A stretch of 62,201 nucleotides of DNA from an uncultured Pelagibacteraceae bacterium. Its GTDB lineage: Bacteria > Pseudomonadota > Alphaproteobacteria > Pelagibacterales > Pelagibacteraceae. The notes under the pieces are model-generated. The model had not been told where the DNA came from and searched no databases. It saw only the letters and a list, made by a program, of their open reading frames with translations. A program made the position numbers and the translations under genes. Shown here piece after piece: positions 37,166-48,272 of this stretch (position 1 is the stretch's first letter; each line of letters starts with the position of its first letter). Location of the stretch: NCBI GenBank assembly GCA_902593235.1, contig CACJHS010000003.1, forward strand, positions 1 to 62,201, in the 5' to 3' direction.

Positions 37166-38659
37166 TTATTTCATTGTTGGCATAACAAATTCCGCATTTG
37201 ATCGGACACCTGAAGGCCATCTGGATGTTACTGTTTTAAGTTTAGTATAAAATTTTATTCCTTCCATACCATGCATTCCACTATCTCCAAATAATGATCT
37301 TTTCCAACCACCAAAACTATGAAATGCCATTGGAACTGGGATCGGCACGTTAATACCAACCATACCTACTTGAATTTTACTTGCAAAAGTTCTACCTGCA
37401 TCACCGTCTCTTGTATAAATACTAACTCCATTTCCGTACTCATGGTCGTTAATTAATTTTGCAGCTTCTTCAAAAGTTTTTACTCGAACAACTGATAAAA
37501 CTGGACCGAATATTTCCTCTTTGTAAATTCTCATATCTTTATTTACATGATCAAACAAGCATCCACCTATATAAAAACCATTTTCATAACCTTGAAGTTT
37601 TAAACCTCTTCCATCAACCACTAGCTTTGCGCCTTCCTTGACACCTAAATCAACGTAACTTGTAACTTTTTCTAAATGTTCCTTTGTAACTAAAGGTCCC
37701 ATTTCTGATGCTTTATCCATTCCAGGACCAACTTTTAAAGCTTCAGCTTTTTTTGATAATCTTGATACAAGTTCATCACCAATATCTCCAACCGCAACCG
37801 CAACTGATTGAGCCATACATCTTTCTCCAGCTGAACCATAAGCGGCACCCATTAAACCATTTACTGCACCATCTAAATCACAATCTGGCATAACAACTAA
37901 ATGGTTTTTTGCTCCACCCAAAGCTTGAACTCTTTTTTCATTTTTAGCTGAATTTTCATAAATATATTTTGCAATTGGAGTAGATCCTACGAAACTAACA
38001 GCTTTGATATCTTTATTTTCCAAAATTGCATCAACAGCTTCTTTATCTCCATTTATTACGTTAAATACTCCTTCTGGAAGACCCGCCTCAGAAAGTAATT
38101 CTGCTAATCTTATTGCGCAAGAAGGGTCTTTTTCTGATGGTTTAAGAATAAAAGTGTTTCCACAAGCTATTGCTATTGGAAACATCCACATTGGTACCAT
38201 AGCAGGAAAATTAAAAGGTGTAATACCTGCAACAACTCCTAATGGTTGTCTGATTGACCAACTATCAACATTGGTTCCAACATTTTCTGAAAACTCACCT
38301 TTTAATAAATGTGGTATTCCACAAGCAAATTCTACCACCTCAATTCCTCTAGTTAAAGAGCCTCTTGCATCTTCATAAACTTTTCCATGTTCTGAAACTA
38401 TTAACTTCGTTAATTCATCAGAATTTTTTTCAATTAATTCTTTAAATTTAAATATTATTCTAGCTCTTTGTAGAGCAGGTTTTAAAGACCAACTTTCAAA
38501 TGCTTTTTTTGCTACCTCAACAGCACTGTCTAGATCAGATTTTGAAGCAAGTCTTACCTCTGACTCTTGTTCACCAGTTGCTGGATTAAAAACTTTTCCT
38601 TTTTTATCTGAGGATCCCGGAATTATTTTACCGTTTACGAAGTGTTCTATTAATTTCAT
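37166..38659 (-). CDS. mmsA: Methylmalonate-semialdehyde dehydrogenase (CoA-acylating)
   Basis: ALDH family; GVVAGITPFNFPAMVPMWMFPIAIACGNTFILKPSEKDPS, GAAYGSAGERCMA, GGWKRSLFGD. Confidence 0.93.
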   Translation of the reverse strand: MKLIEHFVNGKIIPGSSDKKGKVFNPATGEQESEVRLASKSDLDSAVEVAKKAFESWSLKPALQRARIIFKFKELIEKNSDELTKLIVSEHGKVYEDARGSLTRGIEVVEFACGIPHLLKGEFSENVGTNVDSWSIRQPLGVVAGITPFNFPAMVPMWMFPIAIACGNTFILKPSEKDPSCAIRLAELLSEAGLPEGVFNVINGDKEAVDAILENKDIKAVSFVGSTPIAKYIYENSAKNEKRVQALGGAKNHLVVMPDCDLDGAVNGLMGAAYGSAGERCMAQSVAVAVGDIGDELVSRLSKKAEALKVGPGMDKASEMGPLVTKEHLEKVTSYVDLGVKEGAKLVVDGRGLKLQGYENGFYIGGCLFDHVNKDMRIYKEEIFGPVLSVVRVKTFEEAAKLINDHEYGNGVSIYTRDGDAGRTFASKIQVGMVGINVPIPVPMAFHSFGGWKRSLFGDSGMHGMEGIKFYTKLKTVTSRWPSGVRSNAEFVMPTMK

Positions 38660-38698
38660 GAATACGGTGTTTTAGATCAAAAATATCGAATAGTCTAT

Positions 38699-39478
38699 TT
38701 AAACATTAGCTGTTGCTAACATTTTTTTTATTTCAGCTATAGCTTTTGCTGGATTCAAGCCCTTGGGACATGCATTTGTACAATTTAATATTGTATGGCA
38801 TCTATATAATTTTAATTCATCTGAAACTTTTTTTAATCTAGCTTTTCTCTCTTCATCTCTACTATCAATAATCCATCTATAAGCCTGTAGCAGAACTGCT
38901 GGACCTAAATATTTATCTCCATTCCACCAATAACTTGGGCAAGATGTAGAACAGCAAGCACACATAATGCATTCGTAAGCACCATCAAGTTTTGCCCTAT
39001 CTTCTTTAGACTGATAAATTTCTGTTGTCTGTTTTGTTGAGTTATTTTTTAACCAAGGTTCAATAGATTGATATTGTTTATATAAGCCATCTAAATCACC
39101 AATCAAATCCCTTTTAACTTTTAAATGAGGTAGAGGATAAATATCGATGTCACCGTCTATCTCTGCATGAGAAGTTGTGCAGGCTAGTCCATTTTTTCCT
39201 CCCATATTCATAGCACAAGAACCACAAACACCATGAGCACAAGACCTTCTATAAGCCAATGTAGGATCAATTTCGTTTTTAATTTTATTTAGAATATCCA
39301 GCACCTTAGATGGACAATTATCCATATCAACTTCGTATGTATCAATTCTAGGATTTTCTTCTGTCGATGGATCCCATCTATAAATATTTACTTTTCTTAA
39401 ATTTTTAGATCCAGTTTTGTCTTTAAAATATTTGCCTTTTTTAACCTCTGAATTTTTAGGTAAACTTAGCTGAACCAT
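38699..39478 (-). CDS. sdhB: Succinate dehydrogenase iron-sulfur subunit
   Basis: [56 protein letters not shown]. Confidence 0.97.
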   Translation of the reverse strand: MVQLSLPKNSEVKKGKYFKDKTGSKNLRKVNIYRWDPSTEENPRIDTYEVDMDNCPSKVLDILNKIKNEIDPTLAYRRSCAHGVCGSCAMNMGGKNGLACTTSHAEIDGDIDIYPLPHLKVKRDLIGDLDGLYKQYQSIEPWLKNNSTKQTTEIYQSKEDRAKLDGAYECIMCACCSTSCPSYWWNGDKYLGPAVLLQAYRWIIDSRDEERKARLKKVSDELKLYRCHTILNCTNACPKGLNPAKAIAEIKKMLATANV

Positions 39479-41253
39479 TAATATACTCGCTCTTGTGGTG
39501 GAAAATATTGAACTTCATTTGTTAAAGTTGATTTGTGTACTGCTCTGTAACTAATCTTTGTATTTTTTCCATCACACCAAGCAAGAGTATGTTGCATAAA
39601 TTTTTCATCATCTCTTTTTGGATAGTCATCTCTCGCGTGAGCACCTCTGCTCTCCTTTCTATGATATGCAGACTCTACAGTAGTTACTGCTTGTCTTATT
39701 AAATTATCAAATTCTAATGTTTCAACTAAATCAGTATTAAATACTAAAGACCTATCTTTAACTGAAATAGAGTCCATACCATCATAAGTTTTTTTAATCT
39801 CATCAACACCTTCTTTAAGATTTTTTTCTGTTCTAAAAACTGCACATTTCGACTGCATAGTTTTTTGCATTGAAAGTCTAAGTTCTGCAGTACTATTATT
39901 TCCTTGTGCATTTCTAAGTTTATCAAATCTATCTAAACATTTTTGTGTTTCTGACTCAGGAATTTCTTCATGAGGTGTTCCTGGCTTAACTAACTCAGCT
40001 GCTCTTTTTGCTGCTGCTCTTCCAAATACTACTAAATCAATTAAAGAATTAGAACCAAGTCTATTTGCTCCGTGAACAGAGACACATGCCGCTTCTCCTA
40101 TAGCCATTAAACCTGGAACAGTTTTTTCTGAGCCATTTACAGTTAATACTTCTGCTTTATAGTTTGTTGGAATACCACCCATATTATAATGAACTGTTGG
40201 TACAACAGGAATTGGTTCTTTAGTTACATCTACATTTGCAAATAATCTTGCTGCATCAGTAATTCCAGGAAGCCTGCTTTCAATTATATCTTTATCTAAG
40301 TGACTTAGGTTCAAATGAACATGATCTTGATCTTTTCCAACACCTCTTCCCTCATTAATCTCAATAGACATAGATCTACTAACAACATCTCTTGATGCTA
40401 AATCTTTTGCATTTGGAGCATATCTTTCCATAAATCTTTCACCTTTAGAATTTGTAAGATAACCCCCTTCTCCTCGCGCACCTTCTGTTATTAATGTGCC
40501 GTGGCCATAAATTCCTGTTGGGTGAAATTGAACAAACTCCATATCCTGAAGCGGCAGTCCAGCTCTTAAAACCATTGCATTACCATCACCAGTGCAAGTA
40601 TGTGCTGATGTTGCTGAATAATAAACTTTTCCATAACCACCTGTAGCAATAATTACGGTGTGCGCTCTAAATCTGTGAATTGTACCATCATTCAAATTCC
40701 AAGCAATTAGACCTTTGCATTCTCCATTCTTCATCAACAAATCTAATGCAAAATATTCTATAAAAAATTCTGTATTATGCTTTAACGCTTGTCCATATAA
40801 TGTATGTAAAATAGCATGTCCTGTTCTATCAGCTGCTGCACAAGTTCTTTGAACTATTCCATTTCCATAATTTTTTGTCATTCCACCAAATGGTCTTTGA
40901 TAAATTTTTCCTTCTTCAGTTCTGCTAAATGGAACTCCATATTTCTCTAACTCTAAAACTGCTTTAGGTGCTTCTTTACAAAGATATTCAATACTATCTT
41001 GATCACCTAACCAATCTGCACCTTTTACAGTGTCATACATGTGCCATCTCCAATCATCTTCTCCCATGTTTCCTAGTGCTGCTGATATTCCACCTTGTGC
41101 AGCTGATGTATGACTTCTGGTAGGAAATACTTTTGAGATACAAGCTGTTTTTAAGCCAGCTTCGCTGAGCCCTACTGCCGCTCTTAAACCTGATCCACCT
41201 GCGCCAAGTACAACAACATCGTACTCATGGTCTATAATATTATATGCTTTCAT
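39478..41253 (-). CDS. sdhA: Succinate dehydrogenase flavoprotein subunit
   Basis: [58 protein letters not shown]. Confidence 0.98.
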   Translation of the reverse strand: MKAYNIIDHEYDVVVLGAGGSGLRAAVGLSEAGLKTACISKVFPTRSHTSAAQGGISAALGNMGEDDWRWHMYDTVKGADWLGDQDSIEYLCKEAPKAVLELEKYGVPFSRTEEGKIYQRPFGGMTKNYGNGIVQRTCAAADRTGHAILHTLYGQALKHNTEFFIEYFALDLLMKNGECKGLIAWNLNDGTIHRFRAHTVIIATGGYGKVYYSATSAHTCTGDGNAMVLRAGLPLQDMEFVQFHPTGIYGHGTLITEGARGEGGYLTNSKGERFMERYAPNAKDLASRDVVSRSMSIEINEGRGVGKDQDHVHLNLSHLDKDIIESRLPGITDAARLFANVDVTKEPIPVVPTVHYNMGGIPTNYKAEVLTVNGSEKTVPGLMAIGEAACVSVHGANRLGSNSLIDLVVFGRAAAKRAAELVKPGTPHEEIPESETQKCLDRFDKLRNAQGNNSTAELRLSMQKTMQSKCAVFRTEKNLKEGVDEIKKTYDGMDSISVKDRSLVFNTDLVETLEFDNLIRQAVTTVESAYHRKESRGAHARDDYPKRDDEKFMQHTLAWCDGKNTKISYRAVHKSTLTNEVQYFPPQERVY

Positions 41254-41579
41254 GTATTTAAGTTAAAAATTACAATTATTGTAATTACTGGAATTGTTAT
41301 AGCAAAAAAATTTAGGACTTTGTTTGCGGCATTTTTGGTTTTTTTATCGTTAATATAGTCTTCAAAAACCTCACTTATATTCAAAGCTGAAAAAAAATAA
41401 GCAATAACTAAAAATAATCCAATTAAGAATTTAGATGGTTGTGTTGTTAAAAAATTCACTATTTCAAAATAACTTTTATCATAGATATTCACTAAATTTA
41501 TAATAAACCAAAGCATTAAAGGTAATAAGATTGCGGAACTAATTTTTAAGAATAACCATTTTTTTGTTACTGGAAGCAT
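41250..41579 (-). CDS. sdhD: Succinate dehydrogenase membrane anchor subunit
   Basis: ~109 aa, three predicted TM segments, between sdhC and sdhA; called mainly from context. Confidence 0.75.
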   Translation of the reverse strand: MLPVTKKWLFLKISSAILLPLMLWFIINLVNIYDKSYFEIVNFLTTQPSKFLIGLFLVIAYFFSALNISEVFEDYINDKKTKNAANKVLNFFAITIPVITIIVIFNLNT

Positions 41580-41959
41580 TATATTAATCCTCTGCCAATT
41601 AAATATATTAAGATAGTTAAAACAATCGAACCAAAAATAACTAACAAACCTGTGATTTTTGTTGTTTGTAATTCAAATCCATAACCCAAATCCATAATCA
41701 AGTGTCTTACTTCACTTAACATTTGAAAACTAAATGACCAGGTTATTCCAATTAAAATAAACTTACCTAAAAAAGTTTCTAAAAAAATTTTAATAATTTG
41801 ATAATTACTTTCTCCTAAAAGCATTAATGCAAACCAAATACAAATTAATGTGATCGCAAAAAAATTAATTATTCCTGTAATTCTATGTGAAATAGATACT
41901 AATGAAGAAATATGCCATTTATAAATCTGTATATGTGGTGATAAAGGTCTGTCTTCCAT
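41579..41959 (-). CDS. sdhC: Succinate dehydrogenase cytochrome b556 subunit
   Basis: RPLSPHIQIYKWHISSLVSISHRITGI, EVRHLIMDLGYG. Confidence 0.92.
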   Translation of the reverse strand: MEDRPLSPHIQIYKWHISSLVSISHRITGIINFFAITLICIWFALMLLGESNYQIIKIFLETFLGKFILIGITWSFSFQMLSEVRHLIMDLGYGFELQTTKITGLLVIFGSIVLTILIYLIGRGLI

Positions 41960-41962
41960 ATT

Positions 41963-42958
41963 TTATTTTGAGTTAATAATTGTTTCAGCAATTTCAACAG
42001 AATTAAGTGCTGCACCTCTAAGTAGGTTATCTGATACAATCCACAAATTTAATGAATTTTTTTTAGTTTTGTCTTCTCTAATTCTAGATATATATGTCTC
42101 ATCACTCCCAGCTGCTTCAAATGGTGTGCTATAACCTCCATTTTCTCTTTTATCAATAACCTCACAACCATCTGCTTTACTTAAAACATCTCTCACTTTT
42201 TCTAAAGTATATGGTTTTTCAAATTCTATATTAACAGACTCCGAATGAGATACTAAAACAGGAATTCTTACACATGTAGCTGTAAGTTCTATTGAATCGT
42301 CTAATATTTTTTTTGTTTCATTTGTCATTTTTAATTCTTCTTTTGTATATCCATCATCAGCAAAAACATCGATATGTGGAATAACATTAAAAGCAATTTG
42401 TTTAGTAAAATTTTTTGACTCTATTTTTTTTCCATCTAAATATTGTTTAGTTTGATCTATTAATTCGTCCATTGGACTTTTGCCACCACCTGAAACAGAT
42501 TGGTAAGTTGAAACTACAACTCTTTTAATTTTGAATAAATTATGTAGTGGTTTAAGTGCTATAACAAGTTGTGCTGTAGAACAATTTGGATTTGCGATAA
42601 TATTTTTTTTCATATTTTTAATTTCAGCTGCATTCACTTGTGGGACGATCAATGGAACATCTGGATCCATTCTAAAAAAACTCGAATTATCAATTACTAT
42701 TGTGTGCTTGGCAGCTTTTTCTGCAAATTTTTCAGCAATTTTTCCTCCTGCTGCGAAAAAAGTTATATCTGCTTTTGAAAAATCATATGTCTCTAAATTT
42801 TCAACAACATACTCTTTATCTCTAAAAGAGATTTTTTTTCCTGCACTTTTTTCTGAGGCAACTAAATATAGATTATCAAACTTAAAGTTTTTTTTATCAA
42901 ATACTTCAAGAGTTTTTCTCCCAACATTTCCTGTTGCACCTACTATAGCTATGTTCAT
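41963..42958 (-). CDS. asd: Aspartate-semialdehyde dehydrogenase
   Basis: GATGNVGRKTLEV, NPNCSTAQLVIALKPLH, YQSVSGGGKSPMDEL. Confidence 0.95.
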   Translation of the reverse strand: MNIAIVGATGNVGRKTLEVFDKKNFKFDNLYLVASEKSAGKKISFRDKEYVVENLETYDFSKADITFFAAGGKIAEKFAEKAAKHTIVIDNSSFFRMDPDVPLIVPQVNAAEIKNMKKNIIANPNCSTAQLVIALKPLHNLFKIKRVVVSTYQSVSGGGKSPMDELIDQTKQYLDGKKIESKNFTKQIAFNVIPHIDVFADDGYTKEELKMTNETKKILDDSIELTATCVRIPVLVSHSESVNIEFEKPYTLEKVRDVLSKADGCEVIDKRENGGYSTPFEAAGSDETYISRIREDKTKKNSLNLWIVSDNLLRGAALNSVEIAETIINSK

Positions 42959-42973
42959 TTTAAAGTTGTTATA

Positions 42974-44083
42974 CTAAATAAAAGGTAAATCGCAAACTTT
43001 ACCACTACAAATATCACCATTTATGCTTGCTTTTACGTTCTGGTCTATATTCCAATGCGATTTTTTCATCATAGCAATACCAATTACTTTTTTAAAATGA
43101 GGCGAATAACAGGCTGACCTTAATTCCCCAATGATTTTGTTATTATCATCAGTCAGATCTAAAGATCCTGTTAAACTTATTTTGTCCAAATCTAACTTCA
43201 CACCCATTAATTTTCTTTTTATACCTTCAGATTTTATTTTCTTTAATTTTTCTTTTCCTAAAAAAATAATATCACTATCTATGTTTACATATTTATCAAA
43301 ACCACATTCATAAGGATTATCTCCATTATCCATATCATTACCATGAGATAACAGTCCACTTTCTATTCGTTCGATCAAATTAGGACATCCCGGTTTAACA
43401 TTTAATTCTTTTCCAATTTCAAATAAATGATCATATAGTTTTAAGCCTGCTTCTGTATTTTGAACATATACTTCATAGCCTCCTTGTTTAGACCATCCAG
43501 ATTGTGCGATAAGGTGTTTTGCACCTCCAAATTCAAAATAATCAAAACCAAAAAATTTTAATTTTGTGATCTGTTCCCCAAATACTTTTTCCATCAATTT
43601 AAATGATTTTGGACCTTGTACAGCCATGATATCAACTTTTGGCTCTACGATTTCAACATCAAATTTATTTCCAATTGCTAATCCTTTTGCAAATAATATT
43701 ACGTCCGTATCTGCAATAGAAATCCACCATTTATTTTCATTAATTCTTAAAACAACTGGATCATTAATTAATCCAGCATTATCATCTATAATCGGACAAT
43801 AATAACATCTTCCATCTTTAGATTTTGATAAATCTCTACAAGTCATCAACTGAACTAGTTTTGCAGAATCTTTTCCTGAAATTTCTACCTGTCTTTCAGC
43901 TGCTACATCCCAGATCTGAACATGCTCTTTTAAATGATGATAAGATTCTTCAATTGAACCAAAGGCAGCTGGAAGCAACATGTGGTTATAAATTGTATAA
44001 GCTGTAACACCCTGTTCCTCAATTCGAGAAGTATATGGAGTACTTCTAAGTCTTCTTGATTTTGCAATTGAAAAGTTTTTCAT
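42974..44083 (-). CDS. dmdA: DMSP demethylase DmdA
   Basis: SAR11-type Dmd[36 protein letters not shown]...[14 protein letters not shown]...RCYYCPIID...[10 protein letters not shown]...[12 protein letters not shown]...[12 protein letters not shown]. Adjacent dmdB/dmdC-like genes support it. Confidence 0.92.
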   Translation of the reverse strand: MKNFSIAKSRRLRSTPYTSRIEEQGVTAYTIYNHMLLPAAFGSIEESYHHLKEHVQIWDVAAERQVEISGKDSAKLVQLMTCRDLSKSKDGRCYYCPIIDDNAGLINDPVVLRINENKWWISIADTDVILFAKGLAIGNKFDVEIVEPKVDIMAVQGPKSFKLMEKVFGEQITKLKFFGFDYFEFGGAKHLIAQSGWSKQGGYEVYVQNTEAGLKLYDHLFEIGKELNVKPGCPNLIERIESGLLSHGNDMDNGDNPYECGFDKYVNIDSDIIFLGKEKLKKIKSEGIKRKLMGVKLDLDKISLTGSLDLTDDNNKIIGELRSACYSPHFKKVIGIAMMKKSHWNIDQNVKASINGDICSGKVCDLPFI

Positions 44084-44856
44084 TTTTTCAAAAATTCTAA
44101 AACTTTCTCTCTCATTTCAAATGCTTTTTCAATCATAATCATATGTCCACAACCCTCTATTATATGTGTAGATGAATTATTAATAAGACTAGAAAATTTT
44201 TTTCCAGCTTCTATATTTACCATCTTATCTAAAGAACCAAAAATAAACATTGATGGAAATTGTATTAATTTAGCAGCATCAGAACCATTTTTGTAATTGT
44301 TGCACGCAACAAGGTCTACCGCCAGTATGTCTCTTATATCTCGAGGTGATTGTATTATTTTTTCTACTGGGTTACCTCCAATAAATCTTTTTGAACCTTC
44401 ATAACCCCACTTCATCATTAATTTAACTGCATCGGAGTCCCCATTTTTTGCTAAATCAATTAAATCTGGATGTACTGGCATTTTATTTGAGCCTCCAATA
44501 AAGACTAACTTTTTTAATCTATCTTTATATTTGTGAGCATATTCAAGTATCTCCAAGCAACCTTGGGAATGACCAATTAAAATTAAATTATTTAAATTAA
44601 GTTTATTAAAAACGTGCTCCAACCAATCAGCTATTTTTTCAATACTATCTAAGCAAGGGCCATCAGAATTACCGTGCCCAGGTAAATCAATAGATAATAC
44701 GTTAAAATTATTATTTGAAAAAAACTGTTCAGTTAGAGACCAAACAATATGCGAAAGACCACTTCCATGAAGAAATACTATTGTATCTTTATTTTGATCA
44801 ATGCCCTGTCCTGCATCAGACGCATAAACATTTTTATTTTCCAATTGAAAATTCAA
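44080..44856 (-). CDS. Alpha/beta hydrolase in the dmd cluster
   Basis: [12 protein letters not shown] oxyanion region, GHSQGCLEI nucleophile elbow, [21 protein letters not shown]; overlaps the dmdA start by 4 nt. Confidence 0.85.
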   Translation of the reverse strand: MNFQLENKNVYASDAGQGIDQNKDTIVFLHGSGLSHIVWSLTEQFFSNNNFNVLSIDLPGHGNSDGPCLDSIEKIADWLEHVFNKLNLNNLILIGHSQGCLEILEYAHKYKDRLKKLVFIGGSNKMPVHPDLIDLAKNGDSDAVKLMMKWGYEGSKRFIGGNPVEKIIQSPRDIRDILAVDLVACNNYKNGSDAAKLIQFPSMFIFGSLDKMVNIEAGKKFSSLINNSSTHIIEGCGHMIMIEKAFEMREKVLEFLKK

Positions 44857-44863
44857 AAATTAC

Positions 44864-46480
44864 CTAAACTTGTTTTCTTAATTCAAACTTTTGTATTTTT
44901 CCTGTCGAAGTTTTTGGCAAATCACAGAACACAACCTTTTTAGGAACTTTAAATCCCGCTAAAGTTTCTTTACAAAAATCAATTAATTCTTTTTCTGATA
45001 CCGGCTTATCTTTAACCATTTCAATAAATGCACAAGGAACTTCTCCCCATTTTTCATCTGGTTTTGCAACAACTGCAGCAATAGAAACTGATGGATGTTT
45101 AGAAAGTGTATTTTCTATTTCAATTGAAGAAATATTTTCTCCTCCAGAAATAATTATATCTTTTGATCTATCTTGTATTTTTACATACCCATCAGGATGC
45201 ATTACAGCTAAATCACCACTATGAAACCATCCATCTTTCATGGCTTTATCAGTAGCATCTTTGTCTTTAAAGTAACCTTTCATTACGACATTCCCTCTAA
45301 TCATAATTTCACCAATTGTTTTTCCATCTTTAGGAACTTCTTTCATTGTTTCTGGATCCAAAACAACGACACCTTCAGTATTTGGATATCTCACACCTTG
45401 CCTAGCTTTAATTTCATTTTGTTTTTCTTCATCAAAATTGTTCCACTCATCATTCCAAGCACACTGGGTAACATGTCCATAAGTTTCTGTTAAACCGTAA
45501 ACATGCATAACTTCAAAACCTAATGCTTTCATTTTTTTAAATATTATACTTGGTGGAGGTGCTCCAGCCGTTAAGACATAAACTTTTTGTTTTAATTTTT
45601 TTTTGTCACTTTCTGGTGCTCCGGTAATCATGTTTAATACAATTGGTGCACCACCAAAATGGGTTACTTCATATTTCTCAATTAATTCAAAGATTTTTTT
45701 AATATCAATATTTCTTAAACAAATTGTCCTTCCGTTTAACATTGGAACCGTCCATGGATAACACCAACCATTACAATGAAACATTGGAACCACTGTTAAA
45801 AAATTTAATCTATTTGGCATGTTCCAAGCTACTGAACTTCCCGTGGACATTAAATATGCTCCTCTATGATGATAAACTACTCCCTTTGGATTTCCTGTAG
45901 TACCCGAAGTATAGCTTAATGATATTGCCTGCCATTCATCCTTTGGCATTTGCCAATCGAAATTTTCATCACCTGTATTTAAGAAACTCTCATATTCTAA
46001 ATCACCAATTTTTTCTAATTTCGATTGGTCAGCATTTTTATCATCAATATCAATTATTGTAATTTTCTTACCTAAAGTTTTTAATGCTTTTTTAACTTCT
46101 ACATGTAATTGTCGATCAACTACTAACACCTTTGCATCACTGTGATCTAAAATATATGAAATTGTATTTGCATCTAATCTTATATTAATTGTATTTAATA
46201 CTGCACCCGCCATAGGTACTGAGTAATGTGCTTCAAAAATCTCTGGTGTATTAAAGGCTAAGAATGAGACAGTGTCTCCTTTTTTAATTCCAATTTTTGA
46301 CAGTGCACTAGCAAATTTTACAGCTCTTTTGTAAACTTCGTTCCAAGTATATTTCCTATCTTCATAAATTATAGCTTCATAATTTGGATAAATTTCCCTT
46401 GCTCTTTTAAGAAACGTTAATGGAGTAAGCGGTACGTAGTTGGCTTTATTTTTATCTAAATTTGTCTCGTAATGATTCAT
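44864..46480 (-). CDS. dmdB: Acyl-CoA ligase, probable 3-methylmercaptopropionyl-CoA ligase DmdB
   Basis: AMP-binding motif SYTSGTTGNPKGVVYHHRGAYL, YGLTETYGHV, HSGDLAVMHPDGYVKIQDRSKDIIISGGENISS; DMSP role from neighbourhood. Confidence 0.85.
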   Translation of the reverse strand: MNHYETNLDKNKANYVPLTPLTFLKRAREIYPNYEAIIYEDRKYTWNEVYKRAVKFASALSKIGIKKGDTVSFLAFNTPEIFEAHYSVPMAGAVLNTINIRLDANTISYILDHSDAKVLVVDRQLHVEVKKALKTLGKKITIIDIDDKNADQSKLEKIGDLEYESFLNTGDENFDWQMPKDEWQAISLSYTSGTTGNPKGVVYHHRGAYLMSTGSSVAWNMPNRLNFLTVVPMFHCNGWCYPWTVPMLNGRTICLRNIDIKKIFELIEKYEVTHFGGAPIVLNMITGAPESDKKKLKQKVYVLTAGAPPPSIIFKKMKALGFEVMHVYGLTETYGHVTQCAWNDEWNNFDEEKQNEIKARQGVRYPNTEGVVVLDPETMKEVPKDGKTIGEIMIRGNVVMKGYFKDKDATDKAMKDGWFHSGDLAVMHPDGYVKIQDRSKDIIISGGENISSIEIENTLSKHPSVSIAAVVAKPDEKWGEVPCAFIEMVKDKPVSEKELIDFCKETLAGFKVPKKVVFCDLPKTSTGKIQKFELRKQV

Positions 46481-46482
46481 TA

Positions 46483-48246
46483 TTAATTAAACTTAAAATT
46501 CATTATATTAGAACTTCCAGAAATAGCAGATTTGTAATGATACTCAGCTCTAGGCAATACCTTATCAAAATAAAATTTTGCTGTATTTATTTTATCGGAA
46601 TAAAATTCTTTATTTGAATCAAAATCCTCAAAGCTTACATCTAAAATTTTGATCCAAGCGTAAGCAATTGAAACATATCCCAGACTTCTTAAATAATCAT
46701 TTGCTGCAGCACTAACATCGTCTTTTTCAATTTTATGTTTATCCTTAATCCAGTCGGTAAACTTAGATAAAATATCTAAATAATGATTTAATTCTTTTGA
46801 AAATGTATTTACTTTTTCATTTTTACTATCACATTCAGATTTAACCATATCTAAAAACTTGTTAATAACATCACCATTTTTATTTGATAATTTTCTAAAT
46901 ACTAAATCTGCTGCCTGGACAGAATTTGTTCCTTCATAGATTGGGGTAATACGATTATCTCTATATAATTGCTCTATTCCTTGGTCTTTAGTGTATCCAT
47001 ATCCACCATGTATTTGCATCGCGTCATTCGTAATTTCCATAGCTAAATCTGTAAATAATGACTTAACAACTGGTGTCATCAATGAAACATAATCCAAAGC
47101 TTCTTGTTTAATCTTTTCATCAGGATGATAAAGACTCACCTCAGTTTGTTGTGATAACCAAAAACATAAAGCTCTTTCTCCTTCAATAATTGACTTCATA
47201 TTAAGTAAAGATCTTCTAATATCCGCATGATTTATTATAAAGTCTGCACCATTTGTAGATTTTGAATTATTTGTTTTTCCTTGCTTTCTCTCTTTTGCAT
47301 AAGCAAGTGAGTTCTGATACGCAATTTCAGAAATTCCTAAACCTTGAATGCCTACCACTATTCTCTCAAGGTTCATCATAGTAAACATAGCACTAAGACC
47401 TTTATCTTTGTTACCAATCATATAACCAGTTGCTTCATCAAAATTTAACACACATGTTGCTGAACCCTTTATTCCCATTTTACTCTCTATAGATCCTGTT
47501 GAAATTCCATTTCTTTGACCAACACTACCATCTTCATTTACAATAAATTTTGGTACTAAAAATAAACTAATTCCTTTAGTGCCCGCAGGAGAGTCCGTTG
47601 ATCTTGCTAAAACTAAATGAATAATATTTTCAGTTAAGTCATGATCACCAGAAGTTATAAAAATCTTTTGACCACTAATTTTATAGGTGTCATCAGATTG
47701 TTTGACGGCTTTGGTTTTTAACAAACCTAAGTCTGTACCACAGACTGGTTCTGTTAAACACATCGTGCCACTCCATTTACCTTCGACGATCTTTGGTAAA
47801 TATTTATCTTTAATTTTATCTGAAGCATGATGATTAATACAATTATAGGCACCAATACTAAGTTCACTATATAATTTAAATGACAAACTGGCTGAAGAAA
47901 GCATTTCATCAAAGAACGCGCTTACCGTTTTTGGCATTCCTTGGCCTCCATATTTGGGGTCACAAGACAATGACGTCCAACCATCTTCAATGTATTTCTG
48001 ATATGCTTCTTTGTAACCTGGTGGTGTTCTGACAACACCATTTTCTAAAATTGCCGGATTTTCGTCACCTGCTTTAGCAAGAGGTAAAATTAAATTTTGA
48101 TTTATTTTAGCTGCTTCTTCTAAAATATCTTTAACAAGATCTACACTCACCTCATTATATTTTTCAAGCTCATTATAATTCTTATTATCTCTTAATTTTT
48201 CAAAGAGAAACATCATATCTTTTACTGGTGCGGTGTAACTTGGCAT
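46483..48246 (-). CDS. dmdC: Acyl-CoA dehydrogenase, probable 3-methylmercaptopropionyl-CoA dehydrogenase DmdC
   Basis: 587-aa long-form ACAD: MCLTEPVCGTDLGLLKTKA, MQIHGGYGYTKDQGIEQLYRDNRITPIYEGTNSVQA; neighbourhood supports DmdC. Confidence 0.85.
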   Translation of the reverse strand: MPSYTAPVKDMMFLFEKLRDNKNYNELEKYNEVSVDLVKDILEEAAKINQNLILPLAKAGDENPAILENGVVRTPPGYKEAYQKYIEDGWTSLSCDPKYGGQGMPKTVSAFFDEMLSSASLSFKLYSELSIGAYNCINHHASDKIKDKYLPKIVEGKWSGTMCLTEPVCGTDLGLLKTKAVKQSDDTYKISGQKIFITSGDHDLTENIIHLVLARSTDSPAGTKGISLFLVPKFIVNEDGSVGQRNGISTGSIESKMGIKGSATCVLNFDEATGYMIGNKDKGLSAMFTMMNLERIVVGIQGLGISEIAYQNSLAYAKERKQGKTNNSKSTNGADFIINHADIRRSLLNMKSIIEGERALCFWLSQQTEVSLYHPDEKIKQEALDYVSLMTPVVKSLFTDLAMEITNDAMQIHGGYGYTKDQGIEQLYRDNRITPIYEGTNSVQAADLVFRKLSNKNGDVINKFLDMVKSECDSKNEKVNTFSKELNHYLDILSKFTDWIKDKHKIEKDDVSAAANDYLRSLGYVSIAYAWIKILDVSFEDFDSNKEFYSDKINTAKFYFDKVLPRAEYHYKSAISGSSNIMNFKFN

Positions 48247-48272
48247 ATTTAAAGCTTAGAATAATTCTGATT

